The translations under genes were made by a program, and so were the position numbers. Below the pieces are notes generated by a model, which searched no databases, was not told the DNA's origin, and was given only the letters and a program-made list of their open reading frames with translations. From positions 1 through 44,691 of IMG/VR virus record IMGVR_UViG_3300032562_000056: a DNA stretch of 44,691 nt. One strand, written 5' to 3'. Shown here one piece after another: positions 1 through 7,746 of the stretch (the first letter of the stretch is position 1; each line of letters starts with the position of its first letter). The stretch comes from a virus.

Positions 1-11
1 CTGCCGCTCAT
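1..11 (-). CDS. Start of a further minus-strand gene, cut by window edge
   Basis: An ATG on the minus strand at 11-9 overlaps the TGA of the 5' nuclease gene (ATGA overlap). Only three codons lie in the window, so nothing can be said about the product. The overlap pattern, used by many gene pairs here, suggests a translationally coupled downstream gene. Confidence 0.4.
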
Positions 12-841
12 CGCCGTCTAGTCTGGTACTCCTCGTAGACGCGGCTGTACAACAGGCCGATGTTGGGGATACCGAGCGATTTGGCTTCCGCCACGGGAGC
101 CAGCTGCAAACGTCCCGGATCAGGTACATCCGGGACGTTGGTTTTTAAGCGGGTCAGCTCCAGGCACGCCAGGAACTGCTCCTGATGCTCCGGCTGCATC
201 TGGCTCAGCAGGGCCGCCTTGGCCTCCTCGAACGTCATGTCGGGATTTACCTTACGGAACAGCTCGCGGCACTTTTTTGGACCCCAGCCGTGAACGCCCT
301 TGATGTTGTCCACCGGGTCGCCGGTGATGGCCTGGACCAGAGCCACCTGGCTGGCCCGGGCCACGCCCCACTTCCGCCGGATGTAGTCCGGTGAAAGGAT
401 GGTCTTGGTGTTCAGGCAATAGTAATGGATGTTCCCTCGCTGGAGCTGTTGCAGGTCCTTGTCGCCTGAGACCACGTAAACGTCGTCCGTTTGGGCGGCG
501 CGTACTGCGGCGGTCGCCACGACGCTATCTGCCTCGTACTGGTCGTGTTCAAAGTTGACAGTTCCAAAGAGGAACGCCAGAACATCTTTAACGGCTTCCT
601 TGGTGTCATGATATACCTTTGGTTTGGTTTCTCGGCCCTTGTTGCTGGAAATGTTTTTGGGGTCCCAGCCGAACAGGGTCCGGTCTACGTACACCCCAAG
701 TTTGTCGATGTCGGGATTCAGCAGGATCAGCAGTGAGCGCACCATCAGACTGACCGCGTCCAGCGGTTCCCCGCCGCTGCGCTCGGCGGCGTACCAGGAC
801 CGGGCAAAAATACTATTTGCGTCAAAGCAGGCTGTTATCAT
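8..841 (-). CDS. 5'-3' exonuclease / flap endonuclease (FEN, T5 D15 / T4 RNase H type)
   Basis: A 277-aa structure-specific nuclease that removes RNA primers or flaps during replication. The acidic metal-binding set is visible: D7 in the N-terminal FDAN, E103/D105 in YEAD, and D127/D129 in SGDKD. A helix-3-turn-helix DNA-binding motif follows at about residues 174-190 (GDPVDNIKG then GWGPKK), as in Pol I 5' nuclease domains and phage T5/T4 enzymes. No polymerase domain is attached, matching stand-alone phage versions in length. It starts at ATG 841, only 14 bp from the divergent HNH gene, and its stop overlaps the next minus-strand start. It is the replication gene closest to the baseplate genes, a mix usual in large phages. 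Recognition of the family is firm; which T4/T5 subgroup it belongs to is not settled. Confidence 0.93.
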   Translation of the reverse strand: MITACFDANSIFARSWYAAERSGGEPLDAVSLMVRSLLILLNPDIDKLGVYVDRTLFGWDPKNISSNKGRETKPKVYHDTKEAVKDVLAFLFGTVNFEHDQYEADSVVATAAVRAAQTDDVYVVSGDKDLQQLQRGNIHYYCLNTKTILSPDYIRRKWGVARASQVALVQAITGDPVDNIKGVHGWGPKKCRELFRKVNPDMTFEEAKAALLSQMQPEHQEQFLACLELTRLKTNVPDVPDPGRLQLAPVAEAKSLGIPNIGLLYSRVYEEYQTRRR

Positions 842-855
842 GTGTAGGTACTGGT

Positions 856-1659
856 ATGAAAAAGCTAACGGTGCTTAAAAATAAATTTCCACCAGGCACT
901 AGAACAGGAAAGCTAGTCGTCAAAGGCTACGAAAAATACGGCAAACCTCCGTATTTTTGGATGCTCGTTTGTCGCTGTGACTGCGGCAATATAATTAGGG
1001 AAAGGCCGCACAGACTCATGGCTCGAACAGTTAAAAGCTGCGGCTGTAGTTTTGCTGGGTGCGCAACTGACAGGTTCAAGTCTACGTATCCAACAGGCTT
1101 AAAGTTCGGACAGCTTACGGTGATTGGCTATGATATTAAACCTTTTGAAACTGCGCAGCGCAATGGAAGTACAGTTGAACGACGCGTCATCTGTGTCTGC
1201 GCGTGCGGCAAGAAAAAGTCAATAGCGGTAAAATCGTTAAAATGCGGAGGAACCATCAGCTGCGGCTGTGTGGGGATCAAGAACAGGGTAGCGGCGGCAA
1301 AACGAGCATGGTCGTTACCTCCTGGTACCGCCTCGTTTAACGCAGTCTACGGTCAAGTCAAAAGACAGGCGGTGAACCGGGGTATAGCGTGGGTTTTGAC
1401 CCCGGATGAATTTAAGCGCGTCGTAGCTGAAAAATGTTTTTACTGCGGAGCGCCGCCGTCAAAGTCGTACCGTACTCGTACATCAATCGTAGATTTTGTA
1501 TACAACGGTATTGATCGTCTGGATTCTGGCTCTGGCTACACTGTCAGCAACTGCGTGCCCGCGTGCAAAGTGTGCAATTATGCCAAAAACACAATGAGTG
1601 TAGACGAATTCAAAACATGGATTCGCAACATATCAGCTCATTTTCTCGGGCTGCGCTGA
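856..1659 (+). CDS. HNH endonuclease with two zinc-finger-like DNA-binding repeats (homing type)
   Basis: A 267-aa protein, start chosen at ATG 856 because an earlier in-frame codon (817) would lie inside the divergent nuclease gene. Residues about 13-65 and 83-139 are two copies of a unit ending in a CxCxCG ... SCGC cysteine cluster, known as a DNA-binding module of phage homing endonucleases. The C-terminus carries the nuclease: CFYCG at 194-198, GIDRLDS at 218-224, NCVPACKVCN at 232-241, then a DEFKTWI helix, the pattern of a common phage HNH family. The gene is clearly richer in A+T than its neighbours and is the only plus-strand gene between minus-strand genes, both signs of a mobile intruder. 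Its stop (1657-1659) abuts the stop of the opposing reading frame at 1660-1662, so it interrupts no gene. It probably cuts DNA of competing phages lacking the insertion. Confidence 0.88.
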   Translation: MKKLTVLKNKFPPGTRTGKLVVKGYEKYGKPPYFWMLVCRCDCGNIIRERPHRLMARTVKSCGCSFAGCATDRFKSTYPTGLKFGQLTVIGYDIKPFETAQRNGSTVERRVICVCACGKKKSIAVKSLKCGGTISCGCVGIKNRVAAAKRAWSLPPGTASFNAVYGQVKRQAVNRGIAWVLTPDEFKRVVAEKCFYCGAPPSKSYRTRTSIVDFVYNGIDRLDSGSGYTVSNCVPACKVCNYAKNTMSVDEFKTWIRNISAHFLGLR

Positions 1660-1834
1660 TCATCGCAATTTCGAGTTTCTCTCGTTTTCCTGCTCTACTT
1701 TTTCGTTGCGCCAGTGGACCATCTGGCGCAGGATGTCGTCGGGCACGCGGCTTAGCTCCAGCGTCAGGCCCTTGCCATCCCAGGCCAGTTCAAACAGGGT
1801 TCTCCAGCGGTCTTGGCGGCTAATATAAGCCGCC
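1660..1834 (-). CDS. Out-of-frame extension of the gp26-like gene (candidate +1 ribosomal frameshift product)
   Basis: Immediately after the UGA of the upstream 254-aa gene, the +1 frame is open for 59 codons and stops at 1662-1660, exactly abutting the HNH stop. The peptide reads VEAAYISRQDRW ... HWRNEKVEQENER, a sensible amphipathic composition. No ATG, GTG or TTG lies in this frame between its last in-frame stop, inside the upstream gene, and the extension, so independent initiation would need a non-standard codon such as ATT. The junction reads GAG TTT TTT CGT TGA. A tRNA-Phe on the second TTT could re-pair with TTC after a +1 slip, which leads straight into this frame and bypasses the UGA. 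The fused product would be about 312 aa. By analogy, tail assembly chaperones (lambda G/GT, P2 E/E') are made by frameshifting, though usually -1. The frameshift is inferred, not shown. Confidence 0.6.
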
Positions 1835-2599
1835 TCAACGAAAAAACTCCTGACCCAGGTCCAGCACGTGGTCGAAGGTCTTCAGGCACTCGTCGCACTT
1901 GTGTGGCACGGCGGTGTTCAGATGCGGCGTGATGCGGCGGCCCTCCTTTTCGAGAAATTTGGAATCCGCTGGCGACAGCGCCCGAAACCATTGGATCAGC
2001 TCTTCCAGCGCGTCGGGTCGGGTGTCGTTGATGGTGACGACCCGCATCAGGGTGCGCAGCAGTGTGTCAGGCACCCGGGCGCGCTCCACGGTGGGTCGGC
2101 CCACGATGGCGCGCTCGTCCTTGACCAACAGCGGGCGCACCTTGACGACGTCCTGGACGTCCGGCAGGGTGATGACATCGAAACCGGGATAATCCGGCTC
2201 CTTGACCCCCACCGGCTCCAGCTCGTCAGGAATGGCGATGGTTTCGTCCTTCTTGGCCCCGCAGTGCGGACACACGGAGGTGTAGCGAATATGGTCGTTG
2301 GCCAGGCGCGCCCGGGACACCAGCAGGATCAGGTTGATCTCGTCGGCGACAAAATCGTCCAGCCTGCCGCCGTTGAGGTTGCAGCAGCGCTCGAACAGGC
2401 TAAAGATCAGCTCCTCCTTGGTCAGCTTGCGGGCGTTCTCCACGAACCAGTCGTCAACTTCATTGTCCCAGGGGTAGACGGTCAATTTGCCGCCGGGCCA
2501 GGCCGTGGGGCTGGTGTAGCCGCGCGAGAGCAGGGTGATTTCCCGCTTGTACGCGTCTCGGCGCGGGACCAGTGATTTCAGGTTGGTGCGAATAGCCAT
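1835..2599 (-). CDS. Baseplate hub/assembly protein, T4 gp26-like, with zinc site
   Basis: A 254-aa protein that I read as a member of the T4 baseplate protein family (gp26-like), thought to act in baseplate hub assembly. It has two CxxC pairs, C110/C113 (CPHC) and C235/C238 (CDEC), likely forming one zinc ribbon split across the protein, with a helical region between. The N-terminus carries the LTKEELIFSLFERC region typical of such phage tail chaperones. It lies directly behind the tail spike gene (stop at 2621, start at 2599). A CGTTCTTAG element sits 6 nt upstream of the start, shared with the phosphoesterase gene at 21208. The 3' end contains a TTTTTTC run before UGA that may direct a +1 frameshift into the following 59 codons. 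Family assignment rests on overall pattern and context rather than strong identity. Confidence 0.62.
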   Translation of the reverse strand: MAIRTNLKSLVPRRDAYKREITLLSRGYTSPTAWPGGKLTVYPWDNEVDDWFVENARKLTKEELIFSLFERCCNLNGGRLDDFVADEINLILLVSRARLANDHIRYTSVCPHCGAKKDETIAIPDELEPVGVKEPDYPGFDVITLPDVQDVVKVRPLLVKDERAIVGRPTVERARVPDTLLRTLMRVVTINDTRPDALEELIQWFRALSPADSKFLEKEGRRITPHLNTAVPHKCDECLKTFDHVLDLGQEFFR

Positions 2600-2620
2600 A
2601 GGCCACTAAGAACGCAAAAC

Positions 2621-3598
2621 TCAGTCTGCCACGGTGACGGTCTGCGAAAGCAGCTGCGTGGCCTCCGGGGTGATCGAGGACGTGGGCTGCGTGGGCGGCG
2701 ACGTCGGGTTCCCTGGATTGCTGCTGGTGTGCGTGTGAACGGCCAGCCAGACGAACAGGGAATTGATCCATTCCACCAGGTAATTGCCCAAAACGGCCTG
2801 CTGGGTAGCCCCAATGCCCAGCGTCAGGTTGGTGAAGCCCAGCACCATTTCCCCGACGGTGGTCAGGTTCAGGTCGCTCAGGCTGTCGATGGTGATGTCG
2901 CCGACGGTGGAAATGTCAATGTTGTCGAAAGCGGTCAGGGCGATGCCGCCGCCGCTGTCTACACTGAAGTCATCGGCCAGGGTCTGCCAGGAAAAGCTGT
3001 TGGAGATGCCGGTCACGCCTTCGTAGACATTGAAGTACAGGTCCTGGAGCACGTTGAACTTGACCGTGTCGTCCAGATCGTCGAACTGGCAGTAGTTGCC
3101 GTTGGGCGTCGTGACCATGATGTTGCCGTCCGAAGAGCCGACCTCGGTGTCGTCGGTCAGAACAATGCGGTACCCGGCGCTGGTGGTGGCGATCAGCGAA
3201 CCCTCGTTCATCTCGATGGCGTGGCTGTAGCGGGTCCAGACGGTGCGGTTGGGCTTGCCCACGGGCGTGCCGATGTCATAGGTGTGCAGCTTCAGTTTCT
3301 GCGCCCCGTTCATGGTTTGCATGCCCCACTCCCAGATGGGCTTTTCCGGCTCCCCATCCAGGAAGCGAACCCAGACGGGATCGCCCGGCTCCGGTATCTG
3401 GGAGAAGCCCCCGCTCAGGGCACTGCCACCGGCAGGCATGCCTGCTGGCATGGCCCATGGCAGGTCGCCGGTGCCGATGTAGCCCGAGCCGGTGGCGCTG
3501 GTGCCATAGACGTGCGGGACGCGAACCTTCAACCGGCCAAGTTTCAGCGGGTCCTGGTTTAGCTCCACCGTTCCGGCATACGTAAAGTTAAGGTTCAT
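2621..3598 (-). CDS. Baseplate central spike protein, OB-fold plus beta-helix (gp5/gpV/VgrG-like)
   Basis: A 325-aa protein (ATG 3598; an in-frame TTG at 3604 would add two residues). The N-terminus contains GRLKVRVPHVYG followed by EPGDPVWVRFLDGEPEKP, the hallmark order of phage gpV / T4 gp5 OB-fold domains. The middle consists of short alternating beta stretches (about 130-250: GYRIVLTDD, NIDISTVGDITI) as in the beta-helix needle. The end has an HTHT motif and a Pro/Thr/Ser-rich tail as in VgrG-like spikes. There is no lysozyme domain of the T4 gp5 type. It is the puncturing tip under the tail tube. The gene is divergent from the tail tube-like gene at 3618, with overlapping 5' regions; a GGTTCTTATT element lies on the minus strand at 3645-3636. 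Confidence 0.82.
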   Translation of the reverse strand: MNLNFTYAGTVELNQDPLKLGRLKVRVPHVYGTSATGSGYIGTGDLPWAMPAGMPAGGSALSGGFSQIPEPGDPVWVRFLDGEPEKPIWEWGMQTMNGAQKLKLHTYDIGTPVGKPNRTVWTRYSHAIEMNEGSLIATTSAGYRIVLTDDTEVGSSDGNIMVTTPNGNYCQFDDLDDTVKFNVLQDLYFNVYEGVTGISNSFSWQTLADDFSVDSGGGIALTAFDNIDISTVGDITIDSLSDLNLTTVGEMVLGFTNLTLGIGATQQAVLGNYLVEWINSLFVWLAVHTHTSSNPGNPTSPPTQPTSSITPEATQLLSQTVTVAD

Positions 3599-3605
3599 GC
3601 TCAAG

Positions 3606-3612
3606 GTAGTTA
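3606..3612 (+). promoter_or_regulatory. GTAGTTA start-proximal motif
   Basis: GTAGTTA begins 12 nt before the ATG at 3618. This supports 3618 rather than 3597 as the start of the tail tube-like gene. Function unknown. Confidence 0.4.
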
Positions 3613-3617
3613 CTCAA

Positions 3618-4487
3618 ATGTCGCGTGACGCTGATAATAAGAACCTGGTTAACCTTTGGGGACGGCAGACGGACGCCAACACGTCCAGCGTGCTGGAACC
3701 GCAGCGCTCGGACTTGTTCCTGGTGGACCTGACCCTGGCGGCGGGCGGCATCCAGAGCGCCGCCAACGTCAAGCTCAACGCGCAGCTGCGCCAGTTTGTG
3801 CGCAGCGTCAGCCTGCCTGAAGTCAGGCTCAAGGCGGAAGTGTTCCGCCGGGACTCGGTGCCGTACAACATGCCCAACTGGGACGACCCGGTGGAAGCCG
3901 CTAAAATCACCTTTGTGGTGGACACCTGGGAGGGCACCGACCGCAGTGACACGGCGGACCTGCTGGACGCCTGGGTGGCGCTGACGCGGGCGGGGCGCGG
4001 GGCACGCTACGGCGGGTTTGCGGGCCTCAGTCCCCAGGGATATTTCACCCTGGACAGCAATTTTAGCACGACTTGCCGGTTCGACATCAACGTCAGCTTG
4101 CTGCGCGGCAACATGCAGAATATCGTCCAGGGGCTGAGCGGCACGACGACCACCGGCCAGGTAAACGGTGCCCAGCTCGCTGCGGTGGCCAAGTACAACA
4201 GCCTGCTGAAGCAGCAGGCGGCCAGGCAGTCGAACCAGGGCGCGGCCACCAGCACGCCCGCTGGTCCGCAGGGCGCACCGTCCGCCACGGCGGCAGCCAC
4301 CCTGCCTCAGATGGAGGAACACACCAAGTGGGTGCTGCGGCAGTGCTGGTGCGCCGGGTACAAGCTGTCGGACCTGAATTACACCGAATCCCAGCTGCTG
4401 ACCCTGGAAGCCACGTTTTACCCGGAAGCGGTGGAACGGTACACGTCCACCCTCAACTTTAACGGCGCACCGACGATACCCTCATGA
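3618..4487 (+). CDS. Tail tube / tube-initiator-like structural protein
   Basis: A 289-aa protein from ATG 3618; ATG 3597 is possible but overlaps the divergent spike start. The region QRSDLFLVDLTLAAG ... FVRSVSLPEVRLKAEVF ... AAKITFVVDTW, about residues 30-110, resembles the tail tube fold of phage tube and tube-cap proteins (T4 gp19/gp54/gp48 type): a first beta strand, a central VSLPE turn, then a strand ending in an acidic hinge. An Ala/Gln/Thr-rich linker at about 200-235 precedes a C-terminal domain with two cysteines in CWCAGY. It is larger than a plain tube protein, so a tube initiator or baseplate collar role is more likely. Its stop overlaps the next start (ATGA). Assignment is by fold-level pattern and spike neighbourhood, so only moderate. 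Confidence 0.5.
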   Translation: MSRDADNKNLVNLWGRQTDANTSSVLEPQRSDLFLVDLTLAAGGIQSAANVKLNAQLRQFVRSVSLPEVRLKAEVFRRDSVPYNMPNWDDPVEAAKITFVVDTWEGTDRSDTADLLDAWVALTRAGRGARYGGFAGLSPQGYFTLDSNFSTTCRFDINVSLLRGNMQNIVQGLSGTTTTGQVNGAQLAAVAKYNSLLKQQAARQSNQGAATSTPAGPQGAPSATAAATLPQMEEHTKWVLRQCWCAGYKLSDLNYTESQLLTLEATFYPEAVERYTSTLNFNGAPTIPS

Positions 4488-5623
4488 GCAACCTTTCGCA
4501 GTCGGTCATCAACCTGGTCACCCAGTTTCGACCGCCGTTTTCCCGGTCAGCCACCCTGCTGTACGCGTACACCGCCGAGGGCAGCGTCAACCTGGGCATC
4601 ACCGTGCAGCTGGCGGCGGGAGAGAGCGCCATCGCTCCGGCCACGGGGACGGTCAGCCGGATATGGACGTCGCTCCCGGAGTTTTACACGGAAGACCCGG
4701 TGCTGCTGGCCACGTACGCCACCAACGTCACCATTGACTGCGGCCTGGGCGTGCTGGTGACGCTTAGTGGCCTGGCTTCCACCGGGCTGGTCACGGGGCA
4801 GCCCGTTACGCGCGGGGCGCTGGTTGGACCGCCGAAAACCAGCCAAATCTGGATGGGAGTGCTCGTCGGCACCGTCCCGTTGGACCCTCTGCGGCTAAAT
4901 CCAACCTTTTTGGTGCAAGATGGGGCCGAGGTCCTGGGCCAGTACGACATGATCCGGTTCGCTCCTGACGTCCTGCCGCGCGATCTGAGTGGTGGCACGG
5001 CAGCCACCCTGGTCGGCGGGAAGCGCTATTTTACGCCGGACGCGACGCAGCTGCTGGTCAATGTCGATTTTAACGGCACGGGTCTCAAGCAGGGTCCGGC
5101 TCAGGTCGGCAAAACCGCCAGCGACTACTGGAATGTCTACACTCCCGCCAGTTATACGGCAACGGTGGACCATACCTGCGGCTACGGATACGGGTATGGT
5201 TGGGTGTTTTCCAGTGCTCCGCTGATTCCGCTGCTGAATTACGACCGCAGCCTGAGCGTCGTTTATTTGGAACGGGTTGCGCCGCTGACATCGGCGGCAG
5301 GCACCCAGAGCACTTTTGATCCCATGTTGAACACGTACGCAGGCGGTCCGTCCGTGCCCAACACGTTCAACCTGCGCAACATCCCGCCCGGCAGCTACAC
5401 CCTGTACGTCTATTCGGCAGCCGCCTCGGGCACCAGCAGCGTCTACATTGGAGTTAATGGCGGTGCTCCTGTCTTGCACACGGTCAACAACACGGCAGCT
5501 ACGTCTTTTGTAGCCGGTCAGAACTACGTGGCCGTTTCGGCGGCGGTCAACAGCACGGGAAAAATGAGCTTTGCGGTCTATGGGTACCTGTCGGGACTGC
5601 AACTACTCCGAACCGGCAGCTGA
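4484..5623 (+). CDS. Virion structural protein with inactive M23-like fold and C-terminal beta domain
   Basis: A 379-aa protein. Residues about 35-145 follow the strand order of M23/LytM endopeptidases: GITVQLAAGESAIAPATGTV, then NVTIDCGLGVLVTLSGL, VTGQPVTRGALVG, and a final PLDPLRLNP. The zinc ligands of M23 enzymes are missing: the His/Asp after the first GI, the HL position (here LSGL) and the final HLH (here IWM). It is therefore probably a structural descendant. The C-terminus (about 295-375) has NTFNLRNIPPGSYTLYVYS, a beta-sandwich signature seen in surface proteins of Planctomycetes/Verrucomicrobia and phage tails. A Gly/Tyr run (GYGYGYGW) lies between. It overlaps the tail tube-like gene by four bases and is the last structural gene before the glycan island, so it is a candidate substrate of those enzymes. 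The exact role is unknown. Confidence 0.55.
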   Translation: MSNLSQSVINLVTQFRPPFSRSATLLYAYTAEGSVNLGITVQLAAGESAIAPATGTVSRIWTSLPEFYTEDPVLLATYATNVTIDCGLGVLVTLSGLASTGLVTGQPVTRGALVGPPKTSQIWMGVLVGTVPLDPLRLNPTFLVQDGAEVLGQYDMIRFAPDVLPRDLSGGTAATLVGGKRYFTPDATQLLVNVDFNGTGLKQGPAQVGKTASDYWNVYTPASYTATVDHTCGYGYGYGWVFSSAPLIPLLNYDRSLSVVYLERVAPLTSAAGTQSTFDPMLNTYAGGPSVPNTFNLRNIPPGSYTLYVYSAAASGTSSVYIGVNGGAPVLHTVNNTAATSFVAGQNYVAVSAAVNSTGKMSFAVYGYLSGLQLLRTGS

Positions 5624-5626
5624 TTC

Positions 5627-5633
5627 AGTTCTA
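5627..5633 (+). promoter_or_regulatory. GTTCTA element before the glycan island
   Basis: AGTTCTA sits 14 nt before the ATG of the first glycan-island gene, in the 17-nt gap after the preceding stop. It is one of the start-proximal GTTCTW elements and could mark a new transcription or translation signal for the island. No Shine-Dalgarno-like sequence is visible. Confidence 0.3.
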
Positions 5634-5640
5634 AAGCTGC

Positions 5641-7746
5641 ATGGCATGGCCTGAACATCGTTTTGTCTCGGCGGTAATGGTGGTGCGCCCCTGTGATTTA
5701 CGGGACGCGGCGCTAAACTCGATTTACTGCTTTATTCGCCAGACCTGGCCGGTAAAAGAGTTGATCGTGGTTAACAGCACCGGTGTCGCCCTGGCTCCGC
5801 CGAACGCCGATATTCAGGAAGTGGTCGGTCTCCCTCTGCCCTACGGCGAATTGCGCAACCAGGCGCTGGCGCTGGCCACTGGCGAGTGGATTTTTAACTG
5901 GCTGCCGGACGCCTGGTATGCGCCTGAATACCTCGACACCCTGCTGGGCAAAGCCAACGGCGCAAACGTGCTGCTGTATGGCCAGGACCGGCGCTTCTGC
6001 GGCTACGCCAAGGCAGCTCTGGGCAAGATTCGTTATGACGACCACGGCTACGAGCACCTGTTTCTGGGTCAGTTGGGAACCCCGGTAGCGGTGCATTCCG
6101 ACCGCGTCCTGGCCCACCACGTTAAGTCGGAGACCAAGGTCCGAGACGCGGAAGCGCCCAAGCTGACGGTCGCGTCGCCCAAGCCGGACGGCTCAGTAAT
6201 CGTAAATTTGGGGCGCATCGGTGACATCATTAACGTGCTGCCGGTTTGCCGGGCGCTCTTTCTGCGCAGCGGCATCGCGCCCAAAATGATGGTCTGCCCG
6301 GAGTTTGCCGCCATACTGGAACGGGTAAGCTACGTGGAGCCAGTGTTGTTTCAAGGCAGCCTTCACGACGCCGAATCGGCGGTAAAGGAAGTCGAGGGCA
6401 CCGGGCTTAAGGCGACCAACTGCATGTTTTTTGGAACGTCTAAAAATCGCAAGACCGGCGCTAACTTTCTGAAAGCCCAGTGGGAGAAGCTTGGCTACCT
6501 GGAGCAGTGGGGCAAGCTGCCGCTGGTGTTTGACCGTCGAAACGCGACCGCCGAGACGGCGGTGTTCGACCGGTTCAACCCCGACTCGCCGTACGTGGTC
6601 ACCTGCTTAAAAAGCCATTCCTCGCCGCCGACCGATGCTGAGGCTGCCTGGGTGCAAAAGTTGCTGGCCGAACTCTGCCGGGAATGGGGCTGGTCGGTTG
6701 TAGACATTTCTGAGGTACGGTTGGACAACTTTGCGGATTTTCTGCTGCTGCTGGAAAATGCGAAACTGCTAGTCTGTGCCGACACGGCCATTTTGCACCT
6801 GAACCGGGCGACCAACACGCCGTCCATACACTTCGGAAGGCCCAAGTGGGAATGCTCGGGCCGGGTGGAGAACGTGGTCTTTCATTGTCCCTGGATCGAG
6901 CTTACGCTGTGGGAGAATAGCATCCGCGAAGCCTTCCTTTCCGTGGCCCGGCCCGATCTGCCCTCCGTTCCGCTCCTGATCCACGGTAAACCGCGCCTGG
7001 TCAGTATCTGCTATCTGCCGCCGCCGGAAGTCGGGCACAATGACGTGTTTTTCCGCAATTTAAGCGCCAATCCCCCGACGTTCCCGGTGCATTACGTCAG
7101 CGAGACCCCGGATTATCAGCCGCAGCACCTGCTGGCCGAGCCGATCAGGTGCGGAGCCAACACCCACGTTACCGGCATTGGTATTTTCAACGAGGTGATC
7201 AAAGTGGCGGAACAGTTGGACGCCGAGTTTTTCATGCCCATTGAACCCGACTGCCGGGTCAAAGGCGGGGCCTGGGACGAGCGCCTGCTGCGCGAGGCGC
7301 TGGCCCACAACCCGGACTTTTTGCTGGCAGGCACCCCGGTGCCCTTTCACACTCAATTTGCCGGTCCCGGGGTGCGCACGATATGCCGCTTGATTGTGCG
7401 CGAGTATAACCGGGTGACCGGTGCCCACATTTACTCCCTGCGCGACGAGTGGCTGCCGCGCGAGCAGTGGACGCTGTTTCCCAACGGATGCTTCGCCATT
7501 TACCGGACCAAGGAAGTGGTTGCCGCCTGGAAAAGCGGAATCTACACCGACAAGCCCTGGGACATGCGCGTCGGCCTGGAGCTGGCGCGGACCTACGGCC
7601 TGGAGTACCTGGAGCGCTTCTCGCCCGTCACCCAGGCGCTGTCCTTTAACGGCGAGTGCTTTATCCAGCGCGACTACCAAAAGCGAAGGCTCGTAGCCGG
7701 AGCGGTCGCCGGAATACACAACATTAAAGACACATGGACACCCTAA
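5641..7746 (+). CDS. Multidomain glycosyltransferase: degenerate GT2-like + GT9 + third GT-A-like region
   Basis: A 701-aa protein. Residues 1-150 resemble a GT2 (GT-A) domain (FIRQTWPVKELIVVNSTG, then GEWIFNWLPDAWYAPEYL), but the DxD metal motif expected before the PEYL-like helix is replaced by LPD, so this part may not be catalytic. Residues about 184-450 are GT9-like (ADP-heptose transferase fold): GSVIVNLGRIGDIINVLP at the front and VCADTAILHLNRATNTPSIHFG at the nucleotide-sugar site. Residues about 460-690 form a further region with EPDCR and NGCFAIYRTKEV, perhaps another GT-A domain. It is cytoplasmic, with no membrane segments. A 908-aa paralogue at 9132 shares the first two parts, including the opening MAWPE. 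It overlaps the methyltransferase gene by 13 bp. Donor and acceptor are unknown; heptose or another NDP-sugar is possible from the GT9 family. Confidence 0.75.
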   Translation: MAWPEHRFVSAVMVVRPCDLRDAALNSIYCFIRQTWPVKELIVVNSTGVALAPPNADIQEVVGLPLPYGELRNQALALATGEWIFNWLPDAWYAPEYLDTLLGKANGANVLLYGQDRRFCGYAKAALGKIRYDDHGYEHLFLGQLGTPVAVHSDRVLAHHVKSETKVRDAEAPKLTVASPKPDGSVIVNLGRIGDIINVLPVCRALFLRSGIAPKMMVCPEFAAILERVSYVEPVLFQGSLHDAESAVKEVEGTGLKATNCMFFGTSKNRKTGANFLKAQWEKLGYLEQWGKLPLVFDRRNATAETAVFDRFNPDSPYVVTCLKSHSSPPTDAEAAWVQKLLAELCREWGWSVVDISEVRLDNFADFLLLLENAKLLVCADTAILHLNRATNTPSIHFGRPKWECSGRVENVVFHCPWIELTLWENSIREAFLSVARPDLPSVPLLIHGKPRLVSICYLPPPEVGHNDVFFRNLSANPPTFPVHYVSETPDYQPQHLLAEPIRCGANTHVTGIGIFNEVIKVAEQLDAEFFMPIEPDCRVKGGAWDERLLREALAHNPDFLLAGTPVPFHTQFAGPGVRTICRLIVREYNRVTGAHIYSLRDEWLPREQWTLFPNGCFAIYRTKEVVAAWKSGIYTDKPWDMRVGLELARTYGLEYLERFSPVTQALSFNGECFIQRDYQKRRLVAGAVAGIHNIKDTWTP

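Noticed and set aside
1764-1991. 75-codon minus-strand frame next to the frameshift region
   Set aside because: The -1 frame product has shadow composition and ends early, whereas the +1 frame fills the gap exactly and looks protein-like.
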